Assembly: GCA_964579825.1 (NCBI GenBank)
Contig: CAZOHT010000012.1
Span: 1-64,000, forward strand
Source of the DNA: SPCO01 sp964579825
Lineage (GTDB): Bacteria > Chloroflexota > Limnocylindria > Limnocylindrales > CSP1-4
Direction of reading: 5' to 3'
Length of the DNA stretch: 64,000 nt
Part shown: piece by piece, positions 8,135 to 17,239 of the stretch
How positions within the stretch are numbered: position 1 is the stretch's first letter
How the letters are laid out: every line of letters starts with the position of its first letter
Position numbers and translations under genes: made by a program
The notes under the pieces: generated by a model
The model's input: only the letters and a program-made list of their open reading frames with translations
Database searches by the model: none
What the model was told of the DNA's origin: nothing

Positions 8135-8143
8135 GAACGCACC

Positions 8144-8635
8144 TCAGCGGTAGTTCTCGAACTGGAGCGGGACCGACTCGTCGAGATCCCGGAGCTTGGC
8201 CATGATCCGCTGGAGATCATCCTTGCTCTTGCCGGAGATCCGGACCGCATCGCCCTGGATGCTCGCCTTGTTCTTGGGAAACTCGTCTCGGACCAGTTTG
8301 GTGATGCGCTTGGCGACGTCCTCGGGCAGGCCCCGACGCAGACCGATGGTCTGGCGGACCTTGTTGCCGCCCGCCTCCTCCACCTTGCCCCAATCGAAGA
8401 TCTTGAGCGACAGGTTGCGGCGGATGGCCTTCGACTCGATGAGGTCCTTGACCGCAGCGGCGCGATACTCGTCGTCCGTCAGGAGGGTCAGTCCCGTCTT
8501 TGACTGCTCGAGTTCGACGGTCACGCCCTTGAAATCGAAGCGCGTTCCCACCTCGCGCCGGACCTGGTCGAGCGCGTTGCGCAGTTCCTGCTCATCGAAA
8601 TCGCTGACGACGTCGAACGACGCATCTCCAGCCAC
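8144..8635 (-). CDS. YajQ family nucleotide-binding protein
   Basis: The 163-aa protein matches YajQ throughout: SFDVVSDFDEQELRNALDQ at the start, RFDFKG near residue 33, KQTIGL-like VRQTIGLRRG, and KASIQGDAVRISGKSKDDLQ near the end. The family has two ferredoxin-like folds; some members bind cyclic di-GMP, others have been linked to RNA or tRNA. The start is GTG. It lies 9 bp upstream of the TPP enzyme gene's GTG and is probably in the same transcript. Confidence 0.92.
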   Translation of the reverse strand: MAGDASFDVVSDFDEQELRNALDQVRREVGTRFDFKGVTVELEQSKTGLTLLTDDEYRAAAVKDLIESKAIRRNLSLKIFDWGKVEEAGGNKVRQTIGLRRGLPEDVAKRITKLVRDEFPKNKASIQGDAVRISGKSKDDLQRIMAKLRDLDESVPLQFENYR

Positions 8636-8650
8636 GGAACCTCCTCTCCC

Positions 8651-9037
8651 CTACCCGGCCATCGCCGGTGCTCGCATCGATACCCCGTGGTACCGCTTGA
8701 TCCGACCGTCCGCGGCGACATCGGCGGACAGGAAGCCGGCGATTCGCACGACCGTCCCGTCCGTGCGTCCCACCCACGAAGCGTGCCAGGCGGCCAGCAC
8801 CGTGGATCCGGCGACCCAATGACGCTCCACCGTGAACTCGACATCCCGCTGGCGAGCCGCCGAGTCGAGGAGGAACGCTCGCAGGGCATTGTGCCCGACG
8901 AGCGGGGCGCCGAACGGGTCCTCATGGTACTCGGCATCCTCGCTGAAGAGCGCGACCCAGGCATCGCCATCGAAGGCGGTCCAGGCACGGCCGTAGGCCT
9001 CGAGCAGGTCGCCGCCGCCCGCGTAGTCGATCGTCAT
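8651..9037 (-). CDS. SnoaL-like / NTF2-fold protein
   Basis: The 128-aa protein reads LLEAYGRAWTAFDGDAWVALFSEDAEYHEDPFGAP, the typical opening of a SnoaL-like cone (alpha+beta barrel) domain, followed by HNALRAFL and strands ending in a YHGVSM motif. Such folds act as small isomerases or hydrolases or simply bind ligands. The function here is unknown. The ATG overlaps the stop of the Mur ligase gene (ATGA). Confidence 0.75.
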   Translation of the reverse strand: MTIDYAGGGDLLEAYGRAWTAFDGDAWVALFSEDAEYHEDPFGAPLVGHNALRAFLLDSAARQRDVEFTVERHWVAGSTVLAAWHASWVGRTDGTVVRIAGFLSADVAADGRIKRYHGVSMRAPAMAG

Positions 9038-10539
9038 CGTGGCTCCCGGGCCGCGAGGGCCTCCAGCAACAGCTCCCCGATCCGATAGCTCCGGCCGCCG
9101 CCCATCACCAGCACGGCGTCCCGAGGGCCGACCTCGTGCGCCAGCCAGGCAGCCGTCGCCTCGACGCTGCCCGGCGCGGCCACGGTCATGTCCGGGCGTC
9201 GGGCCGAGACCGCGTCCGCAAGCCCCTGTGCCGACGCGATCGTCGTATCGGGATCTCGGCCGGCCCAGATGTCGGCGATGGCGACCGCGTCCGCCTCGGC
9301 AAGGGCCTCGGCGAACCCATCGAGCAGGGCGGCCGTCCGATGGTACGTGAGCGGCTCGTAGACGGCCCACACGCGCCGTTCGGGCTCGCGTTGGCGGATG
9401 GCCCGCAACGTCTCCCGGATCGCCGTGGGGTGGTGGGCGTAGTCGTCATAGACCACGACGCCCGCGACCGCTCCCTTGCGTTCCAGGCGGCGCCCGACGC
9501 CCTGGAAGCTGGCCAGACCACTGGCGATGGCGGCCGCGTCCAGCCCGGTCGCCCGGGCGGCACCGGCGACCGCCAGCGCATCGGCCGCATTGTGCCGGCC
9601 CGCGCTGGCCAGGCGCACGATCACCGGATCCGCACCGACCGCGAGGCCGCGGATCTCCACGGTCGTCCCGTCGGCATCGGCCGCCGTGATCCGACCGGCG
9701 ATGTCCGCCTGCCGTCGCGCGGCGTCCGCCCAGTCCTCGACCACGGCATAGCGGACCGTCGCGAGCGGGTCACGGAGGCGTCCCAGCACCGACTCGACGC
9801 CGGCGTCGGCGACGTTCGCGACCAGGGTCGCGCCGTCGGGTGCGCGTCCGAGCCAGGCGGCGAACGCACTCGCCACCGCATCGGCATCCGTGAACACGTC
9901 GGGGTGATCCCACTCGGCCGAGGTGAGGATCGCGATGTCCGGCCAATAGGCATCGAAGTTGCCCGCGTACTCGTCCGCTTCGACGATGAAGTCCGGACCG
10001 TCGCCCCAGCGGGCCGTGGCGGGCGGGCCATCCGTGAGGTCGGGCGGCAGCAGCGCCCCGACGAACGCACTCGGATCGAGACCGCCGGCCACGAGCGTGT
10101 GGACCAGCCAGCCGGAGGTCGTGCTCTTGCCATGGGTGCCCGCGACCCCGATCAGGCGACGGCCGACCGCGGCGTCCGCGATGACCTGTTGCCATGGTTC
10201 GACGGTGATGCCGGCTGCGCGGGCGGCCAAGAGCTCGGGGTGATCGGGGTCCACCGCGGTCAGCGCCTTCGTCACCGCCAATCGCTCCGGCTGCGGATCG
10301 TCCGTGACGTGCTCCGCCGCATGCTGCCACTGGATCGGGATCCCGGCCGCTTCGACGGCCTCCGTGTAGGGCGACGGCCCGCCAGGATCGCAGCCGGTGA
10401 CGATCGCCCCTGCCCGAGTCGCGAGGATCGCCGCTGCGCTCGCCCCGGCGCCGGCGATGCCCACGACATGGATCCGCTCGCCCGCCCGGATCGGGCGGGC
10501 GGCCCGTGCGGGTGCCAGCCCGGCCCCCACGTTCGTCAC
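9034..10539 (-). CDS. Mur ligase family protein (MurC or Mpl type)
   Basis: The 501-aa product has all three Mur ligase domains. An N-terminal UDP-binding region reads RIHVVGIAGAGASAAA. The ATP-binding central domain has GVAGTHGKSTTSGWLV and FIVEADEYAGNFDAYWPDIA. The C-terminal domain includes VYDDYAHHPTAIRETL. MurC adds L-alanine to UDP-MurNAc; Mpl reattaches murein tripeptide. EADEY leans to Mpl and the isolated position away from a division cluster leaves both open. The GTG at 10539 overlaps the pncC stop (GTGA). Longer frames upstream are shadows. Confidence 0.8.
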   Translation of the reverse strand: MTNVGAGLAPARAARPIRAGERIHVVGIAGAGASAAAILATRAGAIVTGCDPGGPSPYTEAVEAAGIPIQWQHAAEHVTDDPQPERLAVTKALTAVDPDHPELLAARAAGITVEPWQQVIADAAVGRRLIGVAGTHGKSTTSGWLVHTLVAGGLDPSAFVGALLPPDLTDGPPATARWGDGPDFIVEADEYAGNFDAYWPDIAILTSAEWDHPDVFTDADAVASAFAAWLGRAPDGATLVANVADAGVESVLGRLRDPLATVRYAVVEDWADAARRQADIAGRITAADADGTTVEIRGLAVGADPVIVRLASAGRHNAADALAVAGAARATGLDAAAIASGLASFQGVGRRLERKGAVAGVVVYDDYAHHPTAIRETLRAIRQREPERRVWAVYEPLTYHRTAALLDGFAEALAEADAVAIADIWAGRDPDTTIASAQGLADAVSARRPDMTVAAPGSVEATAAWLAHEVGPRDAVLVMGGGRSYRIGELLLEALAAREPR

Positions 10540-11009
10540 GAGCGCACCCGCTCGAGCGCGAGTTCCAGCGCCGCGGTCGCGCTGTCCTGCCGGTTCGCTG
10601 CGCGATCGCCGGTCCACAGGAAGCGACGGACATCCGTGCCGTGGGTGTCGGCGACGCCCACGTAGGTGAGCCCGACGGGCTTCGCCGCCGATCCGCCGTC
10701 CGGGCCAGCCACGCCCGTCACAGACACGGCCAGATCCGCTCCCAGGCGCGTACGGGCGCCTTCGGCCATCGCGACGGCCACCTGGGCCGATACGGCACCG
10801 TGCGCCGCCAGGACCTCCGCCGGGACGCCCGCCTGGCCTCGCTTCACGTCGTCGGCGTAGGTGATCAGTCCGCCGAGGTAGTAGCCACTGGAGCCCGCGA
10901 CAGAGGTGATCGCCGCTCCCACCAGACCGCCGGTGCACGACTCCACGGTGGCGACGCGAAGCCCACGGCGCAGGCAGGTCGCCTGGAGCTCGGCGGCGAG
11001 CGCCGACAT
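10536..11009 (-). CDS. pncC: Nicotinamide-nucleotide amidohydrolase (CinA C-terminal type)
   Basis: The 157-aa single-domain protein carries the CinA_C signature: RVATVESCTGGLVGAAIT with the catalytic serine region, GLITYADDVKRGQAGV, GAVSAQVAVAMAEGAR and SVTGVAGPDGGSAAKPVGLTYVGVA. It deamidates NMN to nicotinic acid mononucleotide in pyridine nucleotide recycling. The N-terminal MoCF-like domain of full CinA is absent. An in-frame GTG at 11024 is an alternative start; neither has a clear ribosome-binding site. The order ftsK-rodZ-cinA is common in Gram-positives, here without pgsA or recA. Confidence 0.9.
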   Translation of the reverse strand: MSALAAELQATCLRRGLRVATVESCTGGLVGAAITSVAGSSGYYLGGLITYADDVKRGQAGVPAEVLAAHGAVSAQVAVAMAEGARTRLGADLAVSVTGVAGPDGGSAAKPVGLTYVGVADTHGTDVRRFLWTGDRAANRQDSATAALELALERVRS

Positions 11010-11032
11010 CCGGTCGTCCGGCACGGTCGTGC

Positions 11033-12400
11033 CTATCGCCGCTGGGTCTTCTCCGGAGGCGCCGGAGGAGCGAACAACCACGTCTCGGGACTGCCGGAGT
11101 TGCCGAGGGCGCCGAGCGACGTCCCGTTGAGGGTGAAGTAGGTCACGCCCGAGGAGCCGGTGCGGACCTCCACGGACTCGGTGCCGGTGAATGTCAGGGT
11201 CTTCCCGTTCGCCACGACGGACCCGGCCACGCCGAGTTGCTCGTCGATCTTGCCGTCCACCCAGACCTTCAGCCAGGCTCGACCGCCCTTGATGTTGACC
11301 ACCAGGTTCACGCCCTTGTAGGTGACGGTCACGTTTCGCGTGAGGGCCTGGGTCTTGCCCTCGGGGCTCGACGCCGTGACCGTGATGGCCCACTTGCCCG
11401 CGGTCAGCTCCAGGGGCGTTCCGAACGCGCCGTCCTCGGCGACCTCCACCGTGATCGGCGACGGGACCGCGGGCGGGGCCGGCGAGGCGGAGCCGGTCGT
11501 GGTCGCGGGTCCGGTGGACCCCATGTAGGCCGCGCTCACGACGACCGACTCGGCATTCGTCGTGTGACCCTGGACCGGGATCGCGCCGTTCTCGAAGATC
11601 GCGCCCTCTGTCGGCTGGTCCACGGTGAGTGTCGGTGCCTCGATGACCAGGAACGGGACCGTGATGAACAGGGCGACCTTGTCCTCGGACCGCTTGCCGG
11701 TGTCCGGATCGAGCGAGCTCACCTGGAACTCGTTCCGCCCGCGACGCAGCTCCACATCGGCCTTCCACGAGCCGTTCGTATCCGCGGTCACGCTGTACGG
11801 GTCGCGGCCCGGTGTCTCGATGTTGACCGTCGCACCGGCGGTGGACGTGCCACGCAGGATGTAGTTCGTGGCGTCGTCGTCCACCTCGACGACGGCCGCG
11901 GCCGGGTCGGTCACCGCGATCGTCGGCGGCTTGGCGAACCGGAGGAGCTGGACCCCGAGATACGCCCCGAACGCGAGCACGCCGATGGTCAGCAGGGCGA
12001 AGACGACCAGACTCGGCGAGAAGGTCAGGCCCTGGCGCGGGGCCGCCATCGGGCGCGGGACGGCCAGGACGGGCGTGACTTCCTTCGATCCGCCCCGCTC
12101 GCGGCGCCACTGGTCCAGGATCTCGTCCGGGTCCAGCCCGAGATACAGCGCGTAATTGCGCAGGAATCCCTTCGTGTAGACGGCTCCGGGCAACTCGCGA
12201 TAGTCACCCCGCTCGAGGGCGCCCAGGTAGCGTGCCCGGATCTTCGTGTCGCGCTCCGCGCGGTAGAGGTCGACCCCCTTGCGTTCGCGGGCGTCGTAGA
12301 GGCGTTCCGGGAGGCTTGGCGCGGGCTGGGCCGAGATGCCACGTCCGGCATCCCCACGGTCACCGGAGACCGCTCGCCGCAGCTGCTGCCTGGTCGTCAT
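11033..12400 (-). CDS. rodZ: RodZ-like cytoskeletal/cell-shape protein
   Basis: The 455-aa membrane protein has a helix-turn-helix domain (about residues 28-95: LYDARERKGVDLYRAERD, YLGALERGDYRELPG, YTKGFLRNYALYLGLDP). A basic linker and one transmembrane helix (about 130-152) follow, then an extracytoplasmic part with two Ig-like repeats and a C-terminal DUF4115-like domain (AWLKVWVDGK, TFTGTESVEVRTG). RodZ links MreB to the envelope. The two Ig-like repeats make it longer than the classic form. It overlaps ftsK by 4 nt. Confidence 0.85.
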   Translation of the reverse strand: MTTRQQLRRAVSGDRGDAGRGISAQPAPSLPERLYDARERKGVDLYRAERDTKIRARYLGALERGDYRELPGAVYTKGFLRNYALYLGLDPDEILDQWRRERGGSKEVTPVLAVPRPMAAPRQGLTFSPSLVVFALLTIGVLAFGAYLGVQLLRFAKPPTIAVTDPAAAVVEVDDDATNYILRGTSTAGATVNIETPGRDPYSVTADTNGSWKADVELRRGRNEFQVSSLDPDTGKRSEDKVALFITVPFLVIEAPTLTVDQPTEGAIFENGAIPVQGHTTNAESVVVSAAYMGSTGPATTTGSASPAPPAVPSPITVEVAEDGAFGTPLELTAGKWAITVTASSPEGKTQALTRNVTVTYKGVNLVVNIKGGRAWLKVWVDGKIDEQLGVAGSVVANGKTLTFTGTESVEVRTGSSGVTYFTLNGTSLGALGNSGSPETWLFAPPAPPEKTQRR

Positions 12401-14772
12401 CCATCGTCCTCGTCGAAGTCGGCCTCCGGTTCGCCCGCCGGAGGTGTGGCGTCGCGCCTGAGGACCACCCGGGCGTTCGAACCGTCGAAGGCGCCGATGT
12501 AGCCCCGCGCCTCCAGCTGGTCGATCATCCGGGCGGCTCGTGCGTAGCCGACCTTCAGGCGGCGCTGGAGGAGCGACGCGGATGCCCGATCGTACTCCCG
12601 AATGACTTCGACGGCGTCCGGCAGCAGGCGATCCGCCTCCTCATCGGCCAGATCGTCGACCGATCCCGTGCCTTCGTCGTCGCTGGTGATGATCGACATG
12701 TCGTAGCGCGGATCCTCGATCTGGTCCTTCCAGTGGGACACGACGCGTCCGATCTCCGGGTCCGACACGAACACGCCCTGCATGCGCATCGCGCGCGGCA
12801 GGTCGGACGGCTGGTACAGCATGTCGCCGCGACCGATGAGATCCTCGGCGCCCGGGGCGTCCAGGATGGTCCGTGAATCGATCTGGGAGGCCATCGCGAA
12901 CGCGATGCGACTCGGGAAGTTGGCCTTGATGAGGCCGGTCACGACATTCACGGATGGACGCTGGGTCGCCAGCACCATGTGGATGCCCGTCGCGCGGGCC
13001 TTCTGGGCCAGCCGGACGATCGGATCCTCGACGTTCTTGCCCTCGCGCATCATCAGGTCGGCGAGCTCGTCGATGACGATGATGATGTACGGCATCCGAT
13101 CTTCGGGATCCGCCCGTGTCTCGTTGAACGCCCGGATGTTGCGGGCCGTGGCGCCGGCCAGCCGCCGGTAACGGGCCTCCATCTCGTTGACCGCCCACTT
13201 GAGCGCGGCCTTGGCCCGCTCGGGCTCCGTGATGACCGGCACGAGCAGGTGCGGCAGGCCGTTGTACGCGGCGAGCTCGACGCGCTTGAGGTCCATGAGG
13301 ATCATCCGGACGTCGTCCGGGGTCGCCTCGCACAGGAGGCTGGTGATGAGCGCGTTGACCATGACGCTCTTGCCCGACCCCGTGGCGCCGGCGATGAGCA
13401 GGTGCGGCATCTTGGCGAGGTCGACCGCCTGGGCCTTGCCGGCCACGTCCCGGCCGAGCGCGAAGGTCAGGGTCGAGCCGGACGCCTTGAAGTCCACGTC
13501 CTCGAGGATCCGCCGGAGGGCGACCACGTTGAAGTCCGCGTTGGGGATCTCGATACCGACCGCGCTCTTGCCCGGGATGGGCGCCTCGATGCGGAGCGAG
13601 CGGGCGGCCAGGGCCATCGCCAGGTCGTCGGCGAGACCCTCGATCCGGCTGACCTTGATGTCCGGGGCCGGCTGGACCTCGTACTGGGTGACGACTGGAC
13701 CGGCATTGCGCCCGACGATCTTGGCCGGGATGCCGAAGCTCGCGAGCTTGCGGACGATGATCTCTTCGACGTGGGCGTGGGCCGCGGCGTCGCCGCCGGC
13801 CTGGACCGGCACGGCGATGTCGTCGAGCAGGGTCGTCGGTGGCAGCGTGTACTCGATCCGGTCGCGGGTCGGGGGCGAATCGCCCGCGTCGGTGACGTCG
13901 TCCGGATCGCGGGCCCCATCCAACGGATCGACGACGGCCACCGCGGCGGCGACCGCACCGGCACTCCCTGCGGTGCGGGCAGGGGCGAAGGTCGCCGATG
14001 TCGGGACCGCGCTGGGGACCGCGACCGGGATGGCGTTGCGGGCCGCGTCTTCGTCCTGGCCCCAGATGCCGGTCTGGCCGGTCGACGGCCCGGGGCCGAC
14101 GGCCGTGCCCTTCGGTGCGGCCGGGGCCTTGGTCCGGCCGTTCGCGGCGGTCACGGCCGGGGCGGACGTGGGTCTGGCGTCGGGGGCGGCCGGATCCCGC
14201 TTGACGGCCTCCGCGGTCGTCGCCCGCAGCCACGCCAGGACGCCGGTGATCGGCGCCGTCAGCTGCGCCAGTCGCAGGTTGAACGCGAGCATGACGCCGA
14301 TGACGACCATGGCGAACAGCACGATCACGGCGCCGGGCGTGGTCAGCAGCGGCTCCAGCAACCCCTCGAGGAACCGGCCGATCCGGCCGCCCGCCGGGAA
14401 TGTCGGCGTGGCGAACAGGATCTGGGCGAGCCCGAGGACCCCGGCATAGGCGATCGCCATCCCGAGCAGGGTCAGCCCCCAGCCCTTCGGCTGGCGTGTC
14501 TCCAGGTACCAGCCGGCGGCGAGCAGCCCGAACGGCAGGAGCCAGCGCATCGCCCCGAACCACGGCGCGAAGACGCCGGTCCACCAGCTGGTCAGGCTCC
14601 CCTGCCCCGGCAGGATCAGGGCGATGAAGGTCATCGCGCCCAGGATCAGCAGGATGAGGCCCACGATCGACCGAACGACCTCCGGCGTGAACCGGGAACC
14701 GAAGCTCGATGCCCGCTTGCGCGTCCGGGAGGCGGTCGTTGAACGGGCGCTCGCTCGGCGCCGGGTCGCCAT
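12397..14772 (-). CDS. ftsK: DNA translocase FtsK/SpoIIIE
   Basis: The 791-aa protein has four N-terminal transmembrane helices (about residues 35-175) and a Pro/Ala linker. The RecA-like motor has Walker A GATGSGKSVMVN near residue 460, the IVIDELADLMM Walker B region and QRPSVNVVTGLIK. A C-terminal winged-helix gamma domain (DRASASLLQRRLKVGYARAARM, about 730-780) recognises chromosome orientation sequences. It pumps DNA at the closing septum. Length and layout are normal for the short Gram-positive-type FtsK. It sits 2 bp downstream of ribonuclease J. Confidence 0.95.
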   Translation of the reverse strand: MATRRRASARSTTASRTRKRASSFGSRFTPEVVRSIVGLILLILGAMTFIALILPGQGSLTSWWTGVFAPWFGAMRWLLPFGLLAAGWYLETRQPKGWGLTLLGMAIAYAGVLGLAQILFATPTFPAGGRIGRFLEGLLEPLLTTPGAVIVLFAMVVIGVMLAFNLRLAQLTAPITGVLAWLRATTAEAVKRDPAAPDARPTSAPAVTAANGRTKAPAAPKGTAVGPGPSTGQTGIWGQDEDAARNAIPVAVPSAVPTSATFAPARTAGSAGAVAAAVAVVDPLDGARDPDDVTDAGDSPPTRDRIEYTLPPTTLLDDIAVPVQAGGDAAAHAHVEEIIVRKLASFGIPAKIVGRNAGPVVTQYEVQPAPDIKVSRIEGLADDLAMALAARSLRIEAPIPGKSAVGIEIPNADFNVVALRRILEDVDFKASGSTLTFALGRDVAGKAQAVDLAKMPHLLIAGATGSGKSVMVNALITSLLCEATPDDVRMILMDLKRVELAAYNGLPHLLVPVITEPERAKAALKWAVNEMEARYRRLAGATARNIRAFNETRADPEDRMPYIIIVIDELADLMMREGKNVEDPIVRLAQKARATGIHMVLATQRPSVNVVTGLIKANFPSRIAFAMASQIDSRTILDAPGAEDLIGRGDMLYQPSDLPRAMRMQGVFVSDPEIGRVVSHWKDQIEDPRYDMSIITSDDEGTGSVDDLADEEADRLLPDAVEVIREYDRASASLLQRRLKVGYARAARMIDQLEARGYIGAFDGSNARVVLRRDATPPAGEPEADFDEDDG

Positions 14773-14774
14773 CG

Positions 14775-16469
14775 TCAGACCTCGACGACGACCGGGAAGA
14801 CCATCGGACGGCGCCTGGTCTGCTCGTACAGGTAGCGCGACACGCCGTCCTTGACCTGCGACTTGAGCAGGGCGATCTCGTTGATGTGCTCACCGGGTGT
14901 CGCGATCGAGGTGATCACCCGCTCGACGGCCTCCTCCATGATCGGGTCCTTCTCGTTGAGGTGGACGAAGCCACGGGTGACGATCTCGGGCCGGCCGACG
15001 ACCTTCCCCGTCTGCTTGTCGACGGTCACCACGATCATGAACATGCCGTCCGCCGCGAGCGACCGACGGTCGCGCAGGACGATGTCGCCCACGTCGCCCA
15101 CGGACAACCCGTCGACATAGACGTAGCCAGCCGTGACCGGGTTCGCCCGGCGGGCCGTGCCGTCCGAGTAGAGCTCGATCGGCGTGCCGTTCTCGATGAT
15201 GAACACGTTCTCCGGCGCGACGCCCGTTTCGATCGCCAGGCGGCCGTGCTGGACCTGCATCCGGAACTCGCCATGCATCGGGATGAAGTGCGTGGGCTTC
15301 GTCAGCCCCAGCATCAGCTTCAGCTCCTCCTGGCTGGCGTGGCCGGAGACATGCGCCCGCTTGATCGTGTGGTAGTAGACGTTGGCGCCGGCCTTGAACA
15401 GGTTGTCGATCGTGCGCGAGACCGACTCCTCGTTGCCGGGGATCGGGCTGGCACTGACGATGACCGTGTCGCCGGGCTGGATCTCGACGAACCGGTGGTC
15501 GCGGTTGGCCATGCGCGCCAGGCCCGCCATCGGTTCGCCCTGGGCACCGGTCGTCGCGATGACGAGCTTGGGATCCGGATGGTCCTTGATCTTGTCCTTC
15601 GGCACGATCATCGACGGGGCGTAGGTCAGGTAGCCGAGATCCGTGGCGATCCGGAAGTTCTGCTCCATGGATCGGCCGAGCACGGCGACGCTGCGGCCCA
15701 TGTCGGCCGAGGCGTCCAGGACCTGCTGGACGCGCGCGATGTTGCTCGCGAAGGTCGCCACGATGACCCGCCCCTCGAGCGGTTCCATGATCTCGCGGAA
15801 CGCCTCGCCGACGGTTCGTTCGGACGGCGTGTAGCCCGGGTTCTCGGCGCGGGTGGAGTCGGACAGGAGGACGGCGACGCCCTCGGCGCCCAGTTTGGCG
15901 AGGATCGCGAAGTCGGACAGCTTGCCGTCGACCGGCGTGTGGTCGAACTTGAAGTCGCCGGTGTGGACGATGGTCCCGACCGGCGTCTTGAGCGCGATGC
16001 CCATCGCGTCCGGGATCGAGTGGCCGACGCGGAACGGGACCACGTGGAAGGGGCCGATGTCGAGCTCGTCGCCCGGGTCGAGGGCCAGGAGCGGGTTGTT
16101 GTGGAGCTTGTGCTCCTTGATCTTGTTGCCGAGCAGGCCGCGGGCCAGGGTACTGGCGTAGACCGGCACGCCCGGGAACTCCGGGAGCACGTACGGCAGG
16201 GCGCCGACGTGATCCTCGTGGGCATGGGTGATGAGGAACGCCTTGACCTTGGAGCGGTTCTCCTTGAGATAGGTGATGTCCGGGATGATGAGGTCGATGC
16301 CGTACATCTCCTCATCGGGGAACATGAGGCCGCAGTCGATGACGACGATGTCGTCGCCGTACTCGAAGACGTACATGTTCTTGCCGATCTCCCCCACCCC
16401 GCCGAGCGGGATGATGCGAAGCGGCGTGTCCGAGCTCCGGGCCGGACTGGTTCGTTTCTTGGTTGGCAT
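14775..16469 (-). CDS. rnj: Ribonuclease J
   Basis: The 564-aa product has the metallo-beta-lactamase/beta-CASP fold. The zinc-binding THAHEDHVGA is at residues 81-90, with HTGDFKFD and IVATFASNIARVQQ (beta-CASP region), SGHASQEELKLM and HFIPMHGEFR. A C-terminal domain follows. RNase J degrades and matures RNA by 5' exo- and endonucleolysis. The start is MPTKKRTSPARS at 16469; the open frame beyond it overlaps the glycosylase gene. It lies 20 bp after the uracil-DNA glycosylase gene, in the same run as pnp, so RNA-decay genes are grouped here. Confidence 0.95.
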   Translation of the reverse strand: MPTKKRTSPARSSDTPLRIIPLGGVGEIGKNMYVFEYGDDIVVIDCGLMFPDEEMYGIDLIIPDITYLKENRSKVKAFLITHAHEDHVGALPYVLPEFPGVPVYASTLARGLLGNKIKEHKLHNNPLLALDPGDELDIGPFHVVPFRVGHSIPDAMGIALKTPVGTIVHTGDFKFDHTPVDGKLSDFAILAKLGAEGVAVLLSDSTRAENPGYTPSERTVGEAFREIMEPLEGRVIVATFASNIARVQQVLDASADMGRSVAVLGRSMEQNFRIATDLGYLTYAPSMIVPKDKIKDHPDPKLVIATTGAQGEPMAGLARMANRDHRFVEIQPGDTVIVSASPIPGNEESVSRTIDNLFKAGANVYYHTIKRAHVSGHASQEELKLMLGLTKPTHFIPMHGEFRMQVQHGRLAIETGVAPENVFIIENGTPIELYSDGTARRANPVTAGYVYVDGLSVGDVGDIVLRDRRSLAADGMFMIVVTVDKQTGKVVGRPEIVTRGFVHLNEKDPIMEEAVERVITSIATPGEHINEIALLKSQVKDGVSRYLYEQTRRRPMVFPVVVEV

Positions 16470-16489
16470 GGGGTTCCTTGGGTTGGGTG

Positions 16490-17239
16490 TCAGAACAGGG
16501 TGAGCTGGTCGGCGTCGGCGGTCTCGGCCGGGATGCTGGCAGCAGGCGTCGACGTGAAGGCGATGGGTTCGGGGTCGGTCAGGAGGGCGGCTGCGGCAGC
16601 CTGCGGCGCCTCGATGGTGGTCCCTGGGCCGTCGGCGCCCTCGCCGCGACGCTTGCGCGACGCGATCAGGGCCCCGGGCAGACCGGCGATGTCGTCGAAG
16701 CTCTCGCGCTCGATCGCCTGGGTGCGAAGGGCGGCCGCCGGGTGATACATGGCCAGGACGAGCGCATCGCGAGCGCCCGTCTCGGGATCGGCCGGACGGA
16801 TGGTGCCATGGACCTGGGAGATCTTCGCGCCGGGCAGGAACCGCGCCATCGAAAACCGGCCGAGCGTGACGACCACCGCTGGATCGAGGATCTGGAGCTG
16901 GCGGGTCAGGTAGCCCGAGCACGCGGCGATCTCGTCCGGGAGCGGGTCGCGGTTCTCGGGCGGCCGGCACTTGACGACGTTCGTGATGAAGACGTCCGAG
17001 CGCTGCCAGCCGAGGGATCCCAGCAGTTTCACGAGCAGGTCCCCGGCTCGTCCGATGAACGGGCGGCCCTCGCGATCCTCGTTGAAGCCCGGCCCTTCAC
17101 CCACGAAGACGACCTCCGTGTCCGGGTCGCCCTCGCCGGGCACGGCCTTCGTCCGCGTCTCGTGCAGGCGACAGCGCGTGCAGTCCCGGACCTCGGCGGC
17201 GATGGACTCGAGCGCCGCGCGGCGCTCGACGTCGGTCAC
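16490..17239 (-). CDS. Family 4 uracil-DNA glycosylase (Fe-S type)
   Basis: The 249-aa protein shows the 4Fe-4S ligands Cys20, Cys23, Cys91 and Cys107. Motif GEGPGFNEDREGRPFIGRAG surrounds the uracil pocket, with TNVVKCRPPENRDP and the MYHPAA motif near residue 164. It removes uracil from DNA. After the core, a roughly 60-residue Ala/Pro-rich tail ends exactly in QLTLF, the bacterial sliding-clamp binding pentapeptide (consensus QLSLF/QLDLF). The GTG start overlaps the asd stop (GTGA). Confidence 0.93.
   Translation of the reverse strand: MTDVERRAALESIAAEVRDCTRCRLHETRTKAVPGEGDPDTEVVFVGEGPGFNEDREGRPFIGRAGDLLVKLLGSLGWQRSDVFITNVVKCRPPENRDPLPDEIAACSGYLTRQLQILDPAVVVTLGRFSMARFLPGAKISQVHGTIRPADPETGARDALVLAMYHPAAALRTQAIERESFDDIAGLPGALIASRKRRGEGADGPGTTIEAPQAAAAALLTDPEPIAFTSTPAASIPAETADADQLTLF

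Noticed and set aside
9034..10938. A longer Mur ligase starting near 10938
   Set aside because: The extra 133 residues overlap pncC out of frame and are low-complexity; the GTG at 10539 gives a normal-length ligase.
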